Shown: piece by piece, positions 44,212 to 53,258 of the stretch | Layout of the letters: every line of letters begins with the position of its first letter | Position numbering within the stretch: the first letter of the stretch is position 1 | NCBI GenBank assembly: GCA_938084905.1 | Contig: CALKEQ010000001.1 | Coordinates: 120,574 to 184,573 of the forward strand | Origin: an uncultured bacterium | Lineage (GTDB): Bacteria; Desulfobacterota; Syntrophorhabdia; Syntrophorhabdales; JANXAF01 | Length of the DNA stretch: 64,000 nt | Direction of reading: 5' to 3' | The notes under the pieces: model-generated | What the model was told of the DNA's origin: nothing | The model's database searches: none | What the model saw: the letters and a program-made list of their open reading frames with translations, nothing else | Position numbers and translations under genes: made by a program

Positions 44212-45196
44212 GATTTAGACACTCCTTTATTTTATCGAATACCATCTGAGGTTTTATGGCTTTCATACACTCGTGTCCCCTCTCACATACCCTTTTGTTG
44301 CAGGGACTGCATGGGACAGAAGCCTTAAGCTTGAAGGTCATATCTGAAGGGTACTCAGTGTATCTTTCATCCATCGGACCGATCAGCACAAAAGTCGGTA
44401 CTCCCAGGGAAGAACCTATGTGCCTGGGACCAGTATCGTTGCTAACTAAAAAGCAGGCATTCGAGATAAAAACCTTAAGATCTCTCACGCCCATGTACCT
44501 TATCTCTATCCCATCTTTCTTTTTCGAAAGGTCCCTTATCCTCTCAGCCTTTTTTCGCTCATCAAAATCTGGGAGGATGTAAACTTTCATTCCGTATTCC
44601 TCGAAGATCATATCGGCCAATTTTGCGAAATACTCCTCCGGCCAGCATTTGGATGGACCGTATTTTGCGCCAACCGAGAAGACTGCGTAAGGAACCTTCA
44701 AATTTTCGTTGATTTCGAAGAACCTTCTTTCCTCGTCTTCTGTGACCCTAAGGAACGGGGACTCACAGGTTCTTTTAAGATTGAGGAAATCGGCGATTTT
44801 TAAATAGTGCTCTACTGTTGGTTCAACTTCTCTTTTCGCTCTTAGCTTTCCATTCAAAATCACCCCTCTAAAATTCTTTGCATATCCGATCCTTCTCTTC
44901 ACGCCTGCCAGGAAAAAAAGGAGAGCAGCCCTAAAGGAATGGGGAAGGACAATTCCCGTTGTGAAACCTATTCTCCTTAAAATTGAGGAGGCTCTCAGCA
45001 TATCTAAAGGACCTATTTTGTCAATGGGAAAAAATCTGTCGAAAAGGTCCAGTCCGTTGTAAAGGTGTATGGCCTTCGTCTTTCCGCAGAACCACAATTC
45101 TCCATCAGTTTGCCTTCTCACTGAATGGAGAAGAGGAATTGCCATTACCATATCGCCAAGCCAATTAGGCAGATAAACTATTGTCCTTCCAGTCAC
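44195..45196 (-). CDS. waaF: Heptosyltransferase (GT9 family), WaaF-like
   Basis: This protein of 333 residues has LPNWLGDMVMAIPLLHSVRR at the start (LGD contact motif), VGAKYGPSKCWPEEYFAKLAD and SNDTGPRHIGSSLGVPTFVLIGP, the usual heptosyltransferase II blocks. The tail holds a cysteine-rich segment (CSPCNKRVCERGHEC) shared by GT9 enzymes. It adds the second heptose of the inner core, inferred from similarity. Confidence 0.88.
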   Translation of the reverse strand: MTGRTIVYLPNWLGDMVMAIPLLHSVRRQTDGELWFCGKTKAIHLYNGLDLFDRFFPIDKIGPLDMLRASSILRRIGFTTGIVLPHSFRAALLFFLAGVKRRIGYAKNFRGVILNGKLRAKREVEPTVEHYLKIADFLNLKRTCESPFLRVTEDEERRFFEINENLKVPYAVFSVGAKYGPSKCWPEEYFAKLADMIFEEYGMKVYILPDFDERKKAERIRDLSKKKDGIEIRYMGVRDLKVFISNACFLVSNDTGPRHIGSSLGVPTFVLIGPMDERYTEYPSDMTFKLKASVPCSPCNKRVCERGHECMKAIKPQMVFDKIKECLNLGRSQ

Positions 45197-46670
45197 TTCT
45201 TACGCCCATAAATGGATTGTACCTTGTGGTGTAAAATAGTGCACACCTCTCCTCCATCTCCTTATCAATTTCTGACAGGATCTTCTGAATCGATTCCTTC
45301 TTTTTTTCGTAATCCTCTCTTGAGAGCCCCATAATCTCTCTTACAATAGCCATGTACTTCCCTTCCCCATCCACATTGGCGTACCCGTTAACAAAAGCAC
45401 AGAAAAAGCTCCTCAACTTCTCAACAAGGAGATCTACACTTTCACCAAGTCTCATACAGGTCCCATCTGTGAAATTGTCGAGTTCTCTCATCTTCTCAAA
45501 GTCTATCATATTGGCCTCTTTTGCTATTCTATAGGCCTCTGTTCCGACAAATGGGAAAAAGAGAGACCATCTCATTCTCCCTGGCTTGATTCTGGCAATC
45601 AACTTTACAGTCTCAAGAAGATCAAAAACCTCCTCATAGGGAAGTCCGAGCATAACGAATGCTGAGGTGTGCAGCCCCTTCTTGTGAGCGATTAGGAAGG
45701 CCTTTTCTATCTGGTCATTTGTCATATAGCGTCTAAGAACTCTCCTTCTTATCCTCTCACTTCCGCTTTCCAATCCGAACTTCACTATCCGGCATCCAGC
45801 CTCTTTAAGTAGAGATGCTATCTCCTCATCGAAAATCCGGGGATGGGCGTTACAGACAAATCCTATCCTTGTTACCTTTGGATACTTCTTTGAAAATTCT
45901 TCAAGCCAGACCTTGTCAAATGTGAATATGTCATCGTCAAATATGAACATCTTTATTCTTCTGTAATTTCTCAGAAGGTATTCGATTTCTTCCATTATTT
46001 CGTCAACTCTGTGCCTCCTCAGGTAATCTTTGGGAAGATAACCGTTTTTTTTATAGAGCTCAATTATTTTGTGGTTTAAGCAGTACGTACACCTGAAAGG
46101 ACACCCTCTTGAGGCAAGAAGCCCAACCCAACCATCTTTCGCGTCTATAATTTTTTGAAAATCGAATATCTCATAGTCTTTGAATGGAAGAGTGCTTAAG
46201 TCTATATAGGGCCTCAAAGGTTCAAAAAAAAGAGAACCTTCCCTTTTGTAACCAATATTTTTCACATTTTTCGCTTCCCCTTTAATCATCAATTCAGCAA
46301 TGGCCTCTTCTCCTTCTCCTACGCAAACGTAATCCACGTATGGGTTATTAAGCGTTCCCTCCGGATCCATTGTGGGATGGATCCCACCAAAGATAACTGG
46401 AATATCAAATTTCCATTTTAGCCTCCGTGCTATTTCGCAGGCGTACTTGTACTGGTTTGTCAAGACTGAAAAACCGATCAAGTCGGGCCTTATTCTAGCA
46501 ACATCTTTTTCAATTCTTTCATAATCTAATGGGTAACCAAGCTTTTCGTTAATGTTAAGAAGGAAGGTTTCGATTCCTCTGGTTTTAAGGAAAGAGGAAA
46601 TAAAAGAGATTCCGTAGTTAAAGCCTATCTGCGTGTTAAGATTTGGGTAGATGAAAAGTATCCTCCTCAC
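45165..46670 (-). CDS. B12-binding radical SAM protein
   Basis: This protein of 501 residues has an N-terminal B12-binding-like Rossmann domain (LIGFSVLTNQYKYACEIARRL, GGIHPTMDPE) and a radical SAM core with C-x3-C-x2-C in GCPFRCTYC near residue 193. The substrate cannot be told; relatives perform methylations or C-C rearrangements on lipids, hopanoids and antibiotics. It lies between two heptosyltransferase genes, overlapping both, so a role in lipid A or core modification is a reasonable guess. Confidence 0.85.
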   Translation of the reverse strand: MRRILFIYPNLNTQIGFNYGISFISSFLKTRGIETFLLNINEKLGYPLDYERIEKDVARIRPDLIGFSVLTNQYKYACEIARRLKWKFDIPVIFGGIHPTMDPEGTLNNPYVDYVCVGEGEEAIAELMIKGEAKNVKNIGYKREGSLFFEPLRPYIDLSTLPFKDYEIFDFQKIIDAKDGWVGLLASRGCPFRCTYCLNHKIIELYKKNGYLPKDYLRRHRVDEIMEEIEYLLRNYRRIKMFIFDDDIFTFDKVWLEEFSKKYPKVTRIGFVCNAHPRIFDEEIASLLKEAGCRIVKFGLESGSERIRRRVLRRYMTNDQIEKAFLIAHKKGLHTSAFVMLGLPYEEVFDLLETVKLIARIKPGRMRWSLFFPFVGTEAYRIAKEANMIDFEKMRELDNFTDGTCMRLGESVDLLVEKLRSFFCAFVNGYANVDGEGKYMAIVREIMGLSREDYEKKKESIQKILSEIDKEMEERCALFYTTRYNPFMGVRSDWKDNSLSA

Positions 46671-47734
46671 CTTTCAACTATCTCCCTATAAACCGATTTT
46701 ACAACCTCGAACACACCCTCAGAGCTTATCTCCTCTAAACAGATCCTTTCCCTGCATTTCCTCTTTTTGCAAGGGCTGCATGGTGCGTCGCTCTTTACGA
46801 TTTTCACACTCTCTCCGTAAGGACTGTTTATTCTTTCGTCTGAAGGTCCAAATATGGCAATGACCGGAATGCCCGCTAATGCTGCTACGTGTGTTATTCC
46901 AGAATCCCCACCTATGTACATGTGTGTCCTTGAAAAAAGGGCTAGAAGTTGCGGTACATTTGTAGGGCAGGAAATAATTACGTCCTTTTCAAAAAATTGA
47001 ACAAGCTTTTTAGCCTCCCTTTTTTCCTCCTCTGTGCCCCAAAGCACGATAAACTTAACTTCCATCTCTTTCCTTATCTTCTCTATGAGGCTTACGTATC
47101 TATCGAGAGGCCACCTTTTGTAAAAACCACGTACGCTCGAGAATGGGTTTACGGCAAAGATTTTCCCCTGAAGTCCCTCTTTCCGAAAGAAATCTTCCAC
47201 GTACATTTCATCCTCTTTAGGAACCCTGAAAGGAACATTCTCAAATCGTTCCCCTATTTTCAGCCGATCCAAAATTAGCATGTTCCTTTTGACCTTATGT
47301 AAATAAGGATCTTCTCCATTTATCCGCTCGTCGTAGAATATGTGAGAGCACTCCTTCGAGTACGGTTTACCAAAACCGATAAGTCTCTTTCTTCTAGATA
47401 GGAGACAGATAAAAACACTTCTCAGTATTCCATGGAAGTCGATAACCATGTCATATTCTTTTTCCCTTAAAGATCTAAAGAAATGGGCGAAAACCTTTCC
47501 ACTTTCTATAAAATTCCCCTTTGATAAGAGACGGAGGATCGTTTCTCTAGGAAACTTGATCACCTCGTTTACAAAATCCATACACAAAAGGAGCTCATAA
47601 GCGGAACCCTCGCAAACCCAATGTATCTTAGAGTTTGGCAGACCCATTTTTAAGGAATATACTGCCGGTAATGTCATTACTATATCGCCCAGTGATGAGA
47701 GCCTTACCACAAGGATTTTTTCAGGATGCAACAT
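46667..47734 (-). CDS. waaC: Heptosyltransferase (GT9 family), WaaC-like
   Basis: This protein of 355 residues has VVRLSSLGDIVMTLPAVYSLK at the start, NPFSSVRGFYKRWPLDRYVSLI and GGDSGITHVAALAGIPVIAIFGP. It resembles heptosyltransferase I, with a cysteine-rich tail (CSPCKKRKCRERIC). It overlaps the thioesterase gene at its start and the radical SAM gene at its end (ATGA type). Confidence 0.87.
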   Translation of the reverse strand: MLHPEKILVVRLSSLGDIVMTLPAVYSLKMGLPNSKIHWVCEGSAYELLLCMDFVNEVIKFPRETILRLLSKGNFIESGKVFAHFFRSLREKEYDMVIDFHGILRSVFICLLSRRKRLIGFGKPYSKECSHIFYDERINGEDPYLHKVKRNMLILDRLKIGERFENVPFRVPKEDEMYVEDFFRKEGLQGKIFAVNPFSSVRGFYKRWPLDRYVSLIEKIRKEMEVKFIVLWGTEEEKREAKKLVQFFEKDVIISCPTNVPQLLALFSRTHMYIGGDSGITHVAALAGIPVIAIFGPSDERINSPYGESVKIVKSDAPCSPCKKRKCRERICLEEISSEGVFEVVKSVYREIVER

Positions 47735-48146
47735 CTTTTAAGATTTCGACAAGATCTTGAGGAAGAGAAATTGGCTTTTTATTTTTATCAACACATACGT
47801 GCTTCGTATAGCCTACAGCCAAAATCTTTCCATCTCTTAAGATCTCGTATTCGAATTTAAGACCCCTAGATTTCAATTCTTTTACGCATGTTCTAATAAC
47901 GAGAAGGTCATCGTAGGTTGCGGGAGAGAAATACTTAATGACAAGTTCGGTCACAACGAGATGGTAACCTTTCTCCTCAAGTTCTTTGTACGTAAGGCCA
48001 ATCTTTCTCATGAACTCGCTTCTTGCTATCTCAAAGTAGGTAGGATATGTTCCGTAATAGACTATCCCCATTTTATCCGTATCCGCGTACCTAACTCTTA
48101 CTGGAACATCTACCCACTTTTTTTCCTTTCCTTGAATCTCCTCCAT
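47721..48146 (-). CDS. Hotdog-fold acyl-CoA thioesterase, YbgC-like
   Basis: This protein of 141 residues has the thioesterase pattern VRVRYADTDKMGIVYYGTYPTYFEIARSEFMR with the catalytic-type Asp, then LVVTELVIKYFSPATYDD. YbgC enzymes hydrolyse acyl-CoA and often sit near the Tol-Pal system; 4-hydroxybenzoyl-CoA thioesterases share the motif. It lies in the envelope operon. Confidence 0.88.
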   Translation of the reverse strand: MEEIQGKEKKWVDVPVRVRYADTDKMGIVYYGTYPTYFEIARSEFMRKIGLTYKELEEKGYHLVVTELVIKYFSPATYDDLLVIRTCVKELKSRGLKFEYEILRDGKILAVGYTKHVCVDKNKKPISLPQDLVEILKDVAS

Positions 48147-48153
48147 GATGGGA

Positions 48154-49029
48154 CTATAAGGCCCTCAGATATTCTGGTTTTAAAAGTGAAGGATCTTTCC
48201 TTTCAAGCACGTATTTTATTGACCGGAGCATCCTTTCTTTATCCTCAGGAAGGTAACCTTTTACGGCCAGGTAATTGGACGCGTGGTTAGATGCAAAAAA
48301 TGTCCTTTTCACATTTATGTTCTCTATCATTACGTAAAGCTCATTTAGGAGTCTATAAGGGTCAGGTAGCTTAAACTTTCCAGCTTTTATCTCCTCCGCA
48401 AGTGGAGTACCTGGAATGACAATCACAGTCAAAGCTCCTATATAGTCAGGTTCGGTCCGACTAAGAAGCTTCCCTGTCTCTTCCGCATGGATTAGACTTC
48501 TATCCTCTCCTCCAATCCCTAAAAGTACTGTCACAGATAGAGTTATACCAGCCTCTTTCACTCTCCTCGAAGCCTCTTCAATCTTTTCAACTGTCGTCCC
48601 CTTGTTCATCCTGTCAAGTGTTACCTGGTCTCCTGACTCAACACCAAGGTATATTATTCCCAAACCGAGTTCCTTCAATCTTCTTAGGTCCTCGACAGAT
48701 TTTTTCAAAATCGACTTTACATTCCCATATATCCCTACTCTTTCCAATTTCGGAAATTTCTCCCTTATTTCCTCCATTATTGGCAGAAGCATCTTCTGTG
48801 GGATCACTAAGGCATCACCATCTGCGAGAAATACCCTTCTTATAAGCTTTGCATACCTTTCCGTCCTCGAAAGATCTTCTCTTATCTCATCCAAGCTTCT
48901 AACTCTAAACTTTTTCTCCTTGTAAGAGCCGCAGAACTTGCATCTGTTATGGCTGCACCCAATAGTTACTTGCAGGATGAGGCTTTCGGCCTCACTTGGT
49001 GGTCTAAATATGGCACCCTCGTACCTCAT
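48154..49029 (-). CDS. Radical SAM protein with CX4CX2C motif
   Basis: This protein of 291 residues begins YEGAIFRPPSEAESLILQVT, followed by C-SHNR-C-KF-C (four residues between the first two cysteines instead of three). It also has YLGVESGDQVTLDRMNKGTT. The function of the family is unknown to me. A paralogue with the same N-terminal pattern lies at 54,614-55,663. It is translationally linked to ftsB (overlap of four bases). Confidence 0.85.
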   Translation of the reverse strand: MRYEGAIFRPPSEAESLILQVTIGCSHNRCKFCGSYKEKKFRVRSLDEIREDLSRTERYAKLIRRVFLADGDALVIPQKMLLPIMEEIREKFPKLERVGIYGNVKSILKKSVEDLRRLKELGLGIIYLGVESGDQVTLDRMNKGTTVEKIEEASRRVKEAGITLSVTVLLGIGGEDRSLIHAEETGKLLSRTEPDYIGALTVIVIPGTPLAEEIKAGKFKLPDPYRLLNELYVMIENINVKRTFFASNHASNYLAVKGYLPEDKERMLRSIKYVLERKDPSLLKPEYLRAL

Positions 49030-49307
49030 GGTTCCAATTTGTATACTTTTTCCCCTTCTTTTATTAGACCCAGTCTCTTCCTAACAATCTGTTCAAGGTA
49101 GTCATTATCATTTCTTAACCGATCGATCTCTTGCCTCATCCTTTTGTTCTCTTCTTCAAGAGCGGCTATCCTTTTTAAGCTCCTGTTTAATTCCCTTTTC
49201 ACCTTTATAAAATCAAGAAGCCCCTCCTCTCCAAAAAAAAGGAGGTAACAAAGAGTCAAAATTAAAATGACTAAAAAAAAACCTTTTGAAGGGTAAGTGT
49301 GCACCAA
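49026..49307 (-). CDS. ftsB: FtsB/DivIC-type cell division protein
   Basis: This protein of 93 residues has one membrane helix at about 10-27 and a leucine-zipper-like coiled coil (LNRSLKRIAALEEENKRMRQEIDRLRNDNDYLEQ) ending with the typical RKRLGLIKEGEKVYKL. It would bridge FtsL and FtsQ in the divisome. The start is a TTG at 49,307 or a GTG one codon later. Confidence 0.88.
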   Translation of the reverse strand: MVHTYPSKGFFLVILILTLCYLLFFGEEGLLDFIKVKRELNRSLKRIAALEEENKRMRQEIDRLRNDNDYLEQIVRKRLGLIKEGEKVYKLEP

Positions 49308-49350
49308 GACATATATTAACGGCTAAGTGGCAAAATGTCAATCTTGGGCT

Positions 49351-49695
49351 TCATCTCTTTATAATCTCCAAGGTCACATGGTCTCCAAAAGAAGCAGTTA
49401 AAGCCTCTCCCAATTTTTCAAGATCCTCTTCATTTTCGCATTCCACAACTAAGTCTCTATCATCGAGGACCTTTAGAAATCCGTATCTTTTTACCAGATC
49501 GATTACTTTCTGAGGGTCGACGGTAATCCAGCCCTTCATTCTCCTAAGCAACTCCTCACCGCTTAAAGATCTTTCAATGGTGAGATCTATCTTTCTCATT
49601 TTACCTTCCCACCCTATTACTGCAGGCCTTACCTGTATGGGAGTTACGGGATCACCAATGGCAGCGCACCTGAAGTAGATTTTTGCTCTTACCAT
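49351..49695 (-). CDS. Conserved-looking cytosolic protein, unknown
   Basis: The gene encodes 114 residues from the ATG at 49,695, which has GAGAGGTGAGAGG directly upstream; the longer reading starts in a poor context. The sequence begins VRAKIYFRCAAIGDPVTPIQVRPAVIGWEG and continues as a mixed alpha/beta domain ending VTLEIIKR. I do not recognise a family. It is a monocistronic-looking gene between ftsB and the nitroreductase. Confidence 0.7.
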   Translation of the reverse strand: MVRAKIYFRCAAIGDPVTPIQVRPAVIGWEGKMRKIDLTIERSLSGEELLRRMKGWITVDPQKVIDLVKRYGFLKVLDDRDLVVECENEEDLEKLGEALTASFGDHVTLEIIKR

Positions 49696-49734
49696 CCTCT
49701 CACCTCTCTCCTTTTTTTTAAATTTTTCAAAATT

Positions 49735-49762
49735 TTGATTGTTCAATCAACAATGGTATAAT
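49735..49762 (+). promoter_or_regulatory. Sigma-70 promoter of the nitroreductase gene
   Basis: TTGATT, 16 bases, perfect TATAAT, with the ATG about 29 bases downstream after a GGAGGAG ribosome site. Confidence 0.7.
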
Positions 49763-49790
49763 GACTTGAACTGAGCTACGGAGGAGACAA

Positions 49791-50444
49791 ATGGAACTGA
49801 AAGAAGCTCTCAAGACGAGGAGAAGCGTAAGAGCCTTCAAGGATGAACCTGTGCCAAAGGAGGTTCTAAGAAAGGTACTAGAATACGCAATATGCGCCCC
49901 TTCTGCTATAAATTTACAACCCTGGGAATTTGTAGTTGTTTCAGGAGAAGAGAAAAAAAGACTTTCAAGGAGACTCATTAAAGCTTACAGAGAAAAGAGG
50001 ATCTCATGCAGTCCTGGCAATGTAAAACCCCTTTCTCCAGTTTTTACAAGAAGAGGCGCCGATTCTTTTTCAGCTTTAAGCAAGTACGTAGAAGGAACGG
50101 GAAAAAAATTCGAAGACTTTATAAATGAGGGAAGCTGTGAATTTTACGGCGCTCCTTCAGCAATAATAGTGTGTCTCGATAATTCCTTCTCTCATAGAAG
50201 GTTTCTGGATATAGGAATAATGCTCGGCTATCTTCTTCTGGCAGCCCACGATTTTGGACTGGGAACATGCCCAATTGGGCTCATATCCGCGTACGAAGAT
50301 GAAATTAAGGAGCTCTTGAACATTCCAGAGAGTAAAAGTGTGGTGATGGGGGTAGCCATTGGATATCCTGACGTGGATAACCCGATCAATTCCTTTCGGA
50401 CAGAAAGGGACGAACTTGACCAATTTGTGAGATGGATTGACTGA
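49791..50444 (+). CDS. Nitroreductase-family flavoprotein
   Basis: This protein of 217 residues has the nitroreductase start KEALKTRRSVRAFKDEPVPKEVLRKVLEYAICAPSA, the FMN-site INLQPWEFVVV, and GLGTCPIGLI near 162. Substrate is unknown; the family covers nitroaromatics, quinones and flavin-dependent dehalogenation. The first 20 residues include two Arg typical of FMN phosphate binding. It has its own promoter and converges with glgP, four bases apart. Confidence 0.92.
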   Translation: MELKEALKTRRSVRAFKDEPVPKEVLRKVLEYAICAPSAINLQPWEFVVVSGEEKKRLSRRLIKAYREKRISCSPGNVKPLSPVFTRRGADSFSALSKYVEGTGKKFEDFINEGSCEFYGAPSAIIVCLDNSFSHRRFLDIGIMLGYLLLAAHDFGLGTCPIGLISAYEDEIKELLNIPESKSVVMGVAIGYPDVDNPINSFRTERDELDQFVRWID

Positions 50445-50448
50445 TTCT

Positions 50449-52875
50449 TTATAAGACGGGTTTGGCTTTCCAGACTTTTTCAGCGTATTCCTTTATCGCT
50501 CTATCGGAGGAAAACCTGCCACATCTGGCTATATTTAGGATGGCCATTCTATTCCAGAGGAAAGGGCGAGAATAAGCTGAGGCGACCCTTTCGTGACATT
50601 CTACGTATGACTCATAATCGAGAAGAACGAAAAACTCGTCTTTCTGTAAGAGGGAATCTACTATTGGCTTAAAGAGTGTTCTATTCTCCGGTGAGAAGTA
50701 CCCCTCCTTTATCAAGTCAATGGCCGCTTTTAGTTCGCTATTCTTCTCATAGTACTCCATAGGACTGTAGCTCCCCCTTATCGATTCCAGTTCATCGAAC
50801 GTGTGCCCAAAGGCAAAAAAATTTTCCTCTCCAACTGCCCTCCTTATCTCAACGTTTGCTCCATCAAGCGTACCTATTGTTAGTACACCGTTTATTGCGA
50901 ACTTCATGTTTCCCGTGCCTGAGGCTTCATACCCTGCAGTCGATATTTGTTCTGATAAATCTGCAGCTGGAATTATATTCTGAGCGTGAGTCACACCGTA
51001 ATTGGGTACAAAAACGACCCTTATTTTCTCCCTCACCCACGGTATAGAATCTATAGCTAAACTCAAATTGTTTATGAGCTTTATTATGAGCTTGCATATA
51101 AAGTAACCGGGTGCGCTCTTGCCGGAAAAGAGGAAGATCCTCTTTTCAATACCACTATCAAATCTCCCCTCCATTATCCTGTTAAAAAGGGTAATTATGT
51201 GGAGCACATTTAGTAGCTGCCTTTTGTACTCGTGAAATCTCTTTATCTGACAGTCGAGAAAATAATCGGGTGAGATATCGATCCCGTAATTGTTCTTGAG
51301 AAATTTCGCAAGCCTTATCTTGTTCTCCTTTTTTATCTTTACAAACTCCTCTTGGAATTCTCTATCTTCTGCAAATTGCTCCAGTTCCTGTATTTTCTCA
51401 AAATCCCTTATCCAACCATCACCTATGGCCTCTGTTATTATTGCCGAAAGAGCAGGGTTCGACTCGACTAGCCACCTTCTGTGCGTAACACCATTCGTTA
51501 TATTTATGAACTTTTCAGGCATCATCTCGTAAAAGTTCTTGAAAACCTTTCTCTTCAGTATCTCGGTGTGGAGCTCTGATACCCCATTTACAGTGTGACT
51601 TCCAATTATAGCCAAGTGTGCCATGTTTACAAGCTTTTTCCCATCAGCTTCCTGGAAGATGGACATACTTTTAGCCTTCTCCTCATCATTCGGATACACT
51701 TCCTTAACCTGTATCAAAAACCTTCTGTCTATCTCTTTTATAATTTCAAGGTGTCTCGGAAGGAGTCTTTCAAGAATCTCCTCAGGCCATACCTCAAGTG
51801 CCTCTGGAAGTACAGTGTGGTTGGTGTAAGCAAAGGTCCTTTTCGTTATCTCAAATGCCCTCTCCCATGGGATATTCTCCTCATCCACAAGGATTCTCAT
51901 CAGTTCGGCTATGGCTATCGAAGGGTGGGTATCATTCAGCTGGATGGCGACTTTTTCAGGAAAGGCTAAGTAAGTTCTATGCGTTTTTTTATACCTCCTA
52001 ACAATGTCCTTTAACGTGGCACTCACAAAGAAGTACTCCTGCTTGAGCCTCAGTTCTTTTCCCATTACAGACCGATCATCAGGGTAGAGAACCTTTGATA
52101 TGTTTTCGCTCATAGATTTATCCTCAACAGCTCGTATATAATCACCACTGTTAAAGTACTCAAGATCGAATTCACGCGTTGATTTAGCAGCCCAGAGCCT
52201 AAGAGTGTTAACAACGTCATTTTTGTATCCTGGAATCGGGTAGTCGTACGCCATAGCCATTACCTCTTCCGTATCGACCCACTCTTTACGGAATCTTCCC
52301 CCAGGCTCCGTTATAGTCTTTACCCGGCCGTAGAATTTTATCAGATACAAATTTTCAGGCCTTGGAAATTCCCATGGGTTTCCATATCTTAGCCAGCTAT
52401 CTGGCGATTCTATCTGGTACCCATCTTTTATGGTCTGTGTGAAGGTACCGTACTCGTATCTTATTCCATAACCGTAAGCCGGATACCTGTGAGTTGCCAA
52501 AGAATCGAGAAAACAGGCGGCAAGCCTTCCAAGACCACCATGTCCCAGTCCAGCGTCCCATTCCTGCGCCACTATGTCCTCAAATGTGACACCGAAAATT
52601 TGAACCGCATGTTTGAACTCCGGAGGAAGATCAAGATTCATAACGTAATTTGTGAGAAGTCTGCCCAGGAGGAACTCCATAGATAGATAGTAGATCCTCT
52701 TAACATCCATGTGGTAGTACTTCTGCTGCGTCTTTATCCAGTTTTCCGTAAGGTACCTTCTCACGGTGAGTACCGTTGCCTCGTACTTATCCCTGTTCGT
52801 TGCGGAATATAGGTCTTTTGCGAGACTGTGCAGAAGGGTATCCATCAGATTTGATGAGATTTCTTTTATGGTCAT
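50449..52875 (-). CDS. glgP: Glycogen (alpha-glucan) phosphorylase
   Basis: This protein of 808 residues has the classical long phosphorylase layout: MEFLLGRLLTNYVMNLDL and AACFLDSLATHRYPAYGYGIRY in the N-terminal domain, GTFTQTIKDGYQ and the PLP-binding EQISTAGYEASGTGNMKFAINGVLTIGTLDGANVEI near 645-680. It releases glucose 1-phosphate from stored glucan. Full length. It lies 25 bases after tRNA-Pro on the same strand and has only a weak ribosome site. Confidence 0.97.
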   Translation of the reverse strand: MTIKEISSNLMDTLLHSLAKDLYSATNRDKYEATVLTVRRYLTENWIKTQQKYYHMDVKRIYYLSMEFLLGRLLTNYVMNLDLPPEFKHAVQIFGVTFEDIVAQEWDAGLGHGGLGRLAACFLDSLATHRYPAYGYGIRYEYGTFTQTIKDGYQIESPDSWLRYGNPWEFPRPENLYLIKFYGRVKTITEPGGRFRKEWVDTEEVMAMAYDYPIPGYKNDVVNTLRLWAAKSTREFDLEYFNSGDYIRAVEDKSMSENISKVLYPDDRSVMGKELRLKQEYFFVSATLKDIVRRYKKTHRTYLAFPEKVAIQLNDTHPSIAIAELMRILVDEENIPWERAFEITKRTFAYTNHTVLPEALEVWPEEILERLLPRHLEIIKEIDRRFLIQVKEVYPNDEEKAKSMSIFQEADGKKLVNMAHLAIIGSHTVNGVSELHTEILKRKVFKNFYEMMPEKFINITNGVTHRRWLVESNPALSAIITEAIGDGWIRDFEKIQELEQFAEDREFQEEFVKIKKENKIRLAKFLKNNYGIDISPDYFLDCQIKRFHEYKRQLLNVLHIITLFNRIMEGRFDSGIEKRIFLFSGKSAPGYFICKLIIKLINNLSLAIDSIPWVREKIRVVFVPNYGVTHAQNIIPAADLSEQISTAGYEASGTGNMKFAINGVLTIGTLDGANVEIRRAVGEENFFAFGHTFDELESIRGSYSPMEYYEKNSELKAAIDLIKEGYFSPENRTLFKPIVDSLLQKDEFFVLLDYESYVECHERVASAYSRPFLWNRMAILNIARCGRFSSDRAIKEYAEKVWKAKPVL

Positions 52876-52897
52876 AGATCTTTTTTAGATGAGAGAA

Positions 52898-52975
<78 letters not shown>

Positions 52976-52982
52976 ATCTTAT

Positions 52983-53201
52983 TCAAACCGAAATTACTTC
53001 CTTTACTTCCGGTACTTCCTCTTTTATCGCTTTCTCCACTCCCATTTTCAACGTCATAAGGCTCATTGGGCAACTACCGCACGCACCTTTAAGTCTGACC
53101 TTCACAACCCCTTCCGCATAATCTACAAGTTCCACATCACCACCATCCCTTTGCAGAATTGGCCTTATTTTGTTTATGGCTGCCTCTATTCTTTCGCGCA
53201 T
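52983..53201 (-). CDS. nfu: NifU C-terminal-domain (Nfu) Fe-S carrier
   Basis: The gene encodes 72 residues from the ATG at 53,201 (AAAGGAGG upstream). It is a single Nfu domain with [27 protein letters not shown] and the cluster-binding CGSCP (C-x2-C) near residues 42-46. Nfu dimers carry a [4Fe-4S] cluster to target enzymes. It is separate from the IscU/IscS genes at 33,685-35,393. Confidence 0.95.
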   Translation of the reverse strand: MRERIEAAINKIRPILQRDGGDVELVDYAEGVVKVRLKGACGSCPMSLMTLKMGVEKAIKEEVPEVKEVISV

Positions 53202-53221
53202 AGAACCTCCTTTCGCCAAAT

Positions 53222-53250
53222 AGTATAAAGGGAAAGAGGGACAATGTAAA
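53222..53250 (-). promoter_or_regulatory. Sigma-70 promoter of the nfu-tRNA-Pro-glgP unit
   Basis: TTTACA, 17 bases, TATACT on the minus strand, with the start about 14 bases before the nfu ATG. Confidence 0.65.
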
Positions 53251-53258
53251 CATCCATT

